Assembly (NCBI GenBank): GCA_033344915.1
Contig: JAWPML010000001.1
Location: 3,738,263 to 3,802,262, forward strand
DNA from: Acidimicrobiales bacterium
Lineage (GTDB): Bacteria; Actinomycetota; Acidimicrobiia; Acidimicrobiales; Aldehydirespiratoraceae
Length of the DNA stretch: 64,000 nucleotides
Reading direction: 5' to 3'
In this document: positions 59,699 to 64,000 of the stretch, one piece after another
Numbering within the stretch: the first letter of the stretch is position 1
Layout: the number at the start of each line of letters is the position of its first letter
Notes under the pieces: model-generated
The model's database searches: none
What the model was told of the DNA's origin: nothing
The model's input: only the letters and a program-made list of their open reading frames with translations
Program-made: the position numbers and the translations under genes

Positions 59699-60513
59699 GC
59701 CGCCGCCATCTCGAACACGGGGAGATCGTCGCCCAACGCGTGCACCATGTCGATCATCCGCCGGTCGGTTCCCTTCACGATCGACACGACGCGATCCTTC
59801 ATCCCCGCGCGGCCCCACCACATGACCCGGCTGCCGAGCCGCCCCACCTCGGGGAGCAGCCAGCGCTCCTCCCCCGGGTCGAAGTCGTAGGGATGCGAGT
59901 AGAGCCACGCATGGTCCGGCGCCTTCTTCGCGGCCCAGCGGATCAACGGCATCGGCGCGACACGGAGGTACACGCCGCCGAGCAGGGGCACGTTCGCGGG
60001 ACCGACCCCGAAGATCGGCGACGGGATCTCCACGAGGCCGCTCGGCCACCGGAACGGCTCGGTCGGCGCGCCGGGCCAGCCGTAGAGCGGGTTGCGGGCC
60101 GGGAGCACGGACGACGAATAGGTGAACCCGAGGTCGGTGAGGATCTCCGGCGCCCAGGCGGACTCGGGGACCAGCGAGAAGATCGGCGCCCGGAAACCGA
60201 GGACCGGGGTCTGGATCACCTGGGCGAGCCGATCCATCGCCTCCGCGGTCGCGGTGCGGAACGCGTCGGGCCCGAGGTCGGGCAGCGGGGTGTGCGTGGC
60301 GCCGTGGAGGCCGAGCTCGTGACCGCGGGCCGCCACCCGGGCGACGAGATCCGGCTGGTCACGCACCACCTCGCCGACGACGAAGACCGTGCCGATGACG
60401 CCGGCCTTCTCGAGATCGTCGAGCAGCGCGTCCGTGACCGCGGGGAAGCGGAGCTCGGCCGTGTCGTCGGGCCGATGGTCCTCCAGGTCCAGCGTGAAGA
60501 CGACCGCGCTCAT
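59695..60513 (-). CDS. Polysaccharide deacetylase family protein
   Basis: A 272-residue NodB-type deacetylase: FTLDLEDHRPDDTAEL carries the first catalytic Asp region, VAARGHELGLHGATHTPLPD the metal-ligand His pair, and VLGFRAPIFSLVPES the Arg motif. The closest look is to the PuuE/DUF3473-like group. It removes N-acetyl groups from envelope sugars. Overlaps of 4 bases on both sides (methyltransferase and glycosyltransferase) show one operon. Confidence 0.88.
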   Translation of the reverse strand: MSAVVFTLDLEDHRPDDTAELRFPAVTDALLDDLEKAGVIGTVFVVGEVVRDQPDLVARVAARGHELGLHGATHTPLPDLGPDAFRTATAEAMDRLAQVIQTPVLGFRAPIFSLVPESAWAPEILTDLGFTYSSSVLPARNPLYGWPGAPTEPFRWPSGLVEIPSPIFGVGPANVPLLGGVYLRVAPMPLIRWAAKKAPDHAWLYSHPYDFDPGEERWLLPEVGRLGSRVMWWGRAGMKDRVVSIVKGTDRRMIDMVHALGDDLPVFEMAAA

Positions 60514-61907
60514 CGCAGCACCGCCCGGAACACGCCCTCGGCCCGCAGCCGATGGAAGATCCAGCTCATCGCCACGCTGGCGAGCACGATCATCGCGATG
60601 TCGATCGGCACCCGATAGCGGGTCAGCCCGAACGTGATCGCCGACGCGAACATGATCATCGGCCACATGGCGAGCAGCGGGGTGAGACGGATCCGCCGTC
60701 GCCGCAGGAGCAGGGCGCCGACCACCGAGAAGGGGATCAGCGTGTAGTACACGCCGAGCCCGACCGTGGACGGTTCCTCCCAGCGGCCTTCGACCCGGTA
60801 CTGCATCTGGAGTGTGTGGCTCACCCGGTAGAGCTCGAGCGATCGGCCCATCCGGGCGAGCGCCACCTTCGGGTAGCGCCGCCAGTTGTCGAGGTAGTAC
60901 TCGATCGCCTGTTCGCGGTTCCACTCATCGGTGACCGACTCGTCGTAGTAGACGCGGTCGTCCTCGGTCTCGGGCCACGTGCCCGGCAGGTCCTCCTCGA
61001 GCTGGGCGATGAGCTCCTCGTCGAAGCAGTTGACCCAGTAGCCGAGCGACAGGCCGGTCCACGCGCCGTCGCAGGCGCCGCCCATCATCACCGTGCCGGT
61101 CACCGCGCTGATCGTGACCGGCTTCTCGAAGCGCAGGTTGTTGTAGACGAGCCAGGGCGACATCAACAGGAGCCCGGCGAGCCCGCACAGCACGGTCTGG
61201 CGGACCTTCTCCTTCGTGTCGAGCGCCTTCACGCCCCACCAGATCAGCGGCAGCACCATGAAGCCGTAGAGGCTGAGGGCCTCAGCCCGGATCATGGTCG
61301 CGAGCGCGATCGTCACTCCGAGGATGGCGACGTTGCGGCGGCTCGGTTCGCGGATCCACTCGTAGGCGGCCCAGAACATGAGCACCACGAAGGGCTGGTA
61401 CATGCTTTCGCTCAGCAGCATGATGTCGTTGATCCACATCAGCGGGTGGAGCGCGGCGATGAGGGCGGCGAACGCGCCGGCCACGTTGCCCGCGAGGCGG
61501 CGGGTGAAGAGTCCCACGGCGAGCACGAGGGCGAAGCCCCAGAAGCTGGCGACCACTCGATGGTCGGTGACGCCGTCGAACCCGATCTTCGACCAGGACG
61601 CGAGGTAGGCGGCGAACAGGGGCGGGTCGCCGGCCGAGTCGATGAGCTCGCCGACGCCGGTGCGCTGCTCCGTGGCGAGATGGATGAGCGGGTTGTAGTA
61701 GCCGCCGTGGTCGGCGAGCAGGTTGGCCTGACCGTGGTGGTAGAAGGCGTCGCCCGCGACCGTGTAGCAGTCGACCGCTCCGGTGTCGCACGTCGGCCGG
61801 TAGACGAGGATCGCCCACAGTCGCAGGAGCCAGCCGCCGACCGCGATGCCGACGATCGTCGGGACCGGGCGCAGCTGCTTCGTGAGCGCACGGATGCGGG
61901 TCAACAT
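60510..61907 (-). CDS. GT-C type glycosyltransferase (GT39-like)
   Basis: A 465-residue polytopic glycosyltransferase. IAALHPLMWINDIMLLSESM, MIRAEALSLYG, LLMSPWLVYNNLRFEKPV, RYPKVALARMGRSLELYRV and GLTRYRVPIDIAM are shared with its neighbour at 61901 and with the fused protein at 55998. It would use polyprenyl-phosphate sugars on the outer face of the membrane. The ATG at 61907 is used and overlaps the upstream gene by 7 bases. Confidence 0.88.
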   Translation of the reverse strand: MLTRIRALTKQLRPVPTIVGIAVGGWLLRLWAILVYRPTCDTGAVDCYTVAGDAFYHHGQANLLADHGGYYNPLIHLATEQRTGVGELIDSAGDPPLFAAYLASWSKIGFDGVTDHRVVASFWGFALVLAVGLFTRRLAGNVAGAFAALIAALHPLMWINDIMLLSESMYQPFVVLMFWAAYEWIREPSRRNVAILGVTIALATMIRAEALSLYGFMVLPLIWWGVKALDTKEKVRQTVLCGLAGLLLMSPWLVYNNLRFEKPVTISAVTGTVMMGGACDGAWTGLSLGYWVNCFDEELIAQLEEDLPGTWPETEDDRVYYDESVTDEWNREQAIEYYLDNWRRYPKVALARMGRSLELYRVSHTLQMQYRVEGRWEEPSTVGLGVYYTLIPFSVVGALLLRRRRIRLTPLLAMWPMIMFASAITFGLTRYRVPIDIAMIVLASVAMSWIFHRLRAEGVFRAVLR

Positions 61908-63229
61908 GCCGGGATGGACTCCGGGTCGGGTGCGGCGGGATCGGCGGTGGGGGCTGCCTGGGGTGGACCGTAGCGGTCGATCAGATGGCCGAGCGCGACG
62001 GCGGACAGGATGACGAAGGCCACGTCGGCCCCCACCCGATAGCGGGTCACGCCGAACGTGATGACGGCCGTCAGCAGCGACGTGCCCGCCACCGCGGCGA
62101 TCGGCAGCAGCGATGTGCGGCGCCGCCACACGACCGCGCCGAGCACCGCGCCGGCCATCACGACATAGTTGGCGAGCAGTCCGACCACGACATGGCTGCG
62201 CACCCGGCGCTCGAAGAACACGTCGAAATCGATGCCCTGGATCGGCCGGTAGACGCCGATGATGCGCCCGAACCGGGCCGCACCGACCTTGGGCAGCTGG
62301 GTCCAGTTGTCCCGGATGTAGCGCTGTGCCTTCTCGTACTTGGCCGCCGCGATGCCGGACTCGTCGGCCCCCTCGGGCCATGTCGTGCCGTCGTCGCAGG
62401 ACGCGCTCCAGTAGCCGAGGAACTCGCCGGAATAGGTGTCGTCACAGTTGCCGAGCTCGAGGACGTAGCCGGGGCCGACGGCGAGATAGGTCGGCTCGTC
62501 GAAGATCGTCACGTTGCGCCCCACCCAGGGGGCGAGGATCACCATCGCCAGGACCGCGGCCATCGCCGTGCGCTTCACCCGGTCGCGCCACTCGAGCCGT
62601 GGATGGAACATCAGCAGTGGCGTGAGCAGCAGGAAGAACATGAGGAACGGCTCGCTGCGGGTCAGTGCGCCGAGTGAGAGGACGACCGTCAACTCGACGA
62701 CCCGACGCACGGACGGATCCTCGTAGACCCGCTGGGCGAAGAAGATCGACCAGGCCGCGAGCGGGATCCACATCGACTCCGACAGGATCAGCGCGTCGTT
62801 CATCCACAGCGGCGGATGGATCGCGATGCCGATCATGCCGAGGACCGCGGTCCGGTGGTCGAACAGACGGCGCAGGAGCAGGCCGACCGGGATGACGGCG
62901 CTGGCCGACAGCAGACCGCCGGCGAAGCGATGCCACGTGACGGTGTCCATGCCGAACAACGACCAGATGGCCAGGTACACCGTGTAGCCCGGCGGATGCG
63001 CCGCGGTCGGGATGATCTCGCCGGTGACGTGGTGCTCGAACGGGTTGGCGAAGCCGTGGCCGTCGACGAGCAGGTTCGCCGAGCCGTGGTAGTAGAGGTT
63101 GTCGTTGATCGTCCCCTCTTCGATGAGCGGGACGTCGCCGTACCAGCGCACCATGACGATCCAACGCACGGCGATGGCCAGGGCGAACGCGAGCCCGACG
63201 GCCCACCAGAACTTGTTTCCCCAGCGCAC
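61901..63229 (-). CDS. GT-C type glycosyltransferase (GT39-like)
   Basis: A 442-residue paralogue of the preceding gene. It contains AIHPPLWMNDALILSESMWI, LTRSEPFLMFF, ILAPWVGRNVTIFDEPTYLA and QLPKVGAARFGRIIGVYRPI. Spacing of these motifs equals that in the other two GT-C proteins, so all descend from one ancestor. First gene of the leftward glycan operon (two GTs, deacetylase, methyltransferase). The promoter would be in the 35 bases before the divergent MBL gene. Confidence 0.88.
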   Translation of the reverse strand: MRWGNKFWWAVGLAFALAIAVRWIVMVRWYGDVPLIEEGTINDNLYYHGSANLLVDGHGFANPFEHHVTGEIIPTAAHPPGYTVYLAIWSLFGMDTVTWHRFAGGLLSASAVIPVGLLLRRLFDHRTAVLGMIGIAIHPPLWMNDALILSESMWIPLAAWSIFFAQRVYEDPSVRRVVELTVVLSLGALTRSEPFLMFFLLLTPLLMFHPRLEWRDRVKRTAMAAVLAMVILAPWVGRNVTIFDEPTYLAVGPGYVLELGNCDDTYSGEFLGYWSASCDDGTTWPEGADESGIAAAKYEKAQRYIRDNWTQLPKVGAARFGRIIGVYRPIQGIDFDVFFERRVRSHVVVGLLANYVVMAGAVLGAVVWRRRTSLLPIAAVAGTSLLTAVITFGVTRYRVGADVAFVILSAVALGHLIDRYGPPQAAPTADPAAPDPESIPAC

Positions 63230-63264
63230 CGGGTGATCGTACTTGTGGCGTACCGTGACGACCC

Positions 63265-64000
63265 ATGCGCGTCACGGTGATCGGCCACTCCTGCCTTCGG
63301 GCGGAGACCCGCGCCGGGACGATTCTCGTCGATCCGTGGCTGTTCGGATCCTGCTACTGGCGGTCCTGGTGGCACTTCCCGCCGTCGAAGGAGCCGGACG
63401 AGGAGATGCTCGCGCCGGACTGGGTGTACCTCACCCATCACCACTTCGATCACTTCCACTATCCGTCCATGCGGCGCCTCGACCGGTCGGCGACGGTGCT
63501 GATCCCGCGCTTCGGCGTGGACGTCATGGCCGACGAGGTCGTGTCGCTCGGCTTCGATCGGCCCCAGGAGCTGCGTCACGGTCGGATCCTCGATCTCGGC
63601 GACGGCGTGCGGGTGGCGTCGTACCAGTACGGCTTCGACGACACGGCGTTCGTGATCGCCGAGGACGACCATGTCGTGATCGACATCAACGACTGCAAGA
63701 TCCGCGGTCGCGCCCTCGACCCGATCGTGAAGGAGTTCGGCCGGCCGTCGCTGGCCTGCAAGAGCCATTCGTTCGCCCAGTCCTACCCGGTGCTCTACGA
63801 CAGTGAGGACGAGTCACAGCTCCGGCTCGTGACCCGCGAGAGTTACGTCGACGACTTCCACGACGTGATGGCCCGACTCCAGCCCCGCCATGCCATCCCG
63901 TTCGGCTCGATGGTCGGGTTCCTGCACCCGGACAGCGCGCCACTCAATGCCCATCTCGTCACGCCGCATATGGTCGTCGACGGGGTGGCGAAGCGGGGCG
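63265..64000 (+). CDS. MBL-fold metallohydrolase (UlaG-like), partial
   Basis: The first 245 residues of a metallo-beta-lactamase-fold protein that runs off the window. MRVTVIGHSCLRAETRAGTI opens it; THHHFDHFH gives His58, His60, Asp62 and His63. SHSFAQSYP supplies a later metal-ligand His. The WW-rich segment SCYWRSWWHFPPSKEPDEEM resembles the MBL part of Rieske-linked hydroxylase-like proteins. It is divergent from the glycan operon. Substrate unknown. Confidence 0.85.
   Translation, partial: MRVTVIGHSCLRAETRAGTILVDPWLFGSCYWRSWWHFPPSKEPDEEMLAPDWVYLTHHHFDHFHYPSMRRLDRSATVLIPRFGVDVMADEVVSLGFDRPQELRHGRILDLGDGVRVASYQYGFDDTAFVIAEDDHVVIDINDCKIRGRALDPIVKEFGRPSLACKSHSFAQSYPVLYDSEDESQLRLVTRESYVDDFHDVMARLQPRHAIPFGSMVGFLHPDSAPLNAHLVTPHMVVDGVAKRG

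Overview
The window is a very GC-rich, densely coding bacterial chromosome segment, most likely from an actinobacterium of the class Acidimicrobiia (Ilumatobacter-like). This is inference from gene content. Supporting signs are an actinobacterial acyl-CoA carboxylase epsilon subunit next to a PccB-type beta subunit, a DUF222/13E12-type HNH protein behind an actinobacterial LexA box, F420-type flavin oxidoreductases, DivIVA-like coiled-coil proteins, and several start codons placed 6-10 nt after a TANNNT box, which suggests leaderless mRNAs. There are no ribosomal RNA genes, no transposase and no CRISPR array.

Layout. 1-7.5 kb: a catabolic block (P450 and TetR divergent from enoyl-CoA hydratase, class III CoA-transferase, an orphan solute-binding lipoprotein and an alpha/beta hydrolase), then a CmcJ-like oxygenase and a small VOC protein. 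7.6-12 kb: a LexA-controlled DUF222-HNH gene, a cyclophilin-like protein and two adjacent ArsR-SRPBCC operons, the second ending in a DUF899 protein. 12-18 kb: a WYL regulator divergent from a two-gene ABC exporter, a tRNA-Ser(CGA) and lipoproteins. 18-26 kb: haloalkane dehalogenase, paired META-domain lipoproteins, tadA, an XRE regulator, a peroxiredoxin-like membrane protein, a molybdopterin oxidoreductase with its b-type cytochrome, and lspA. 26.4-30.6 kb: tRNA-Ser(GGA), SRP RNA (ffs), dnaX-ybaB-recR, a candidate small RNA and a DivIVA-like gene. 30.7-38.4 kb: methylmalonyl-CoA epimerase, an HrpB-type helicase fused to a VOC domain, a flap exonuclease with an HD phosphohydrolase, an RraA-like protein, ATP-dependent DNA ligase and epoxide hydrolase. 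38.4-50.7 kb: oxidoreductases, the pccB-accE-comB operon, pheA, an MFS transporter, a desaturase, PaaX and MBL genes. 50.7-64 kb: coiled-coil and GGDEF-EAL proteins and a cell-envelope glycan cluster with three related GT-C glycosyltransferases, one fused to an acyltransferase-3 domain.

The most unusual structure is not a protein. Between 18.2 and 59.0 kb there are eleven short palindromic elements built around a shared core TCTGACCCC. Their flanking arms differ between copies, yet in most copies the two arms remain complementary to each other. Nearly all abut or contain the stop codon of the preceding gene. Three carry an identical 35-bp unit, two form an inverted doublet like a REPIN, and one supplies the C-terminus and stop codon of a methyltransferase. 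Two further palindrome types lack this core: a perfect 51-bp palindrome that contains both stop codons of a convergent gene pair, and two copies of a 65-75 bp element. Together they look like a dispersed population of REP-like elements or 3'-end hairpins, with no mobilising enzyme inside the window.

Other points: a perfect LexA box filling a promoter spacer, paired inverted repeats before the ArsR operons, a possible attenuator-like small RNA downstream of recR, and a 13-bp inverted repeat that extends the SRP RNA terminal stem.
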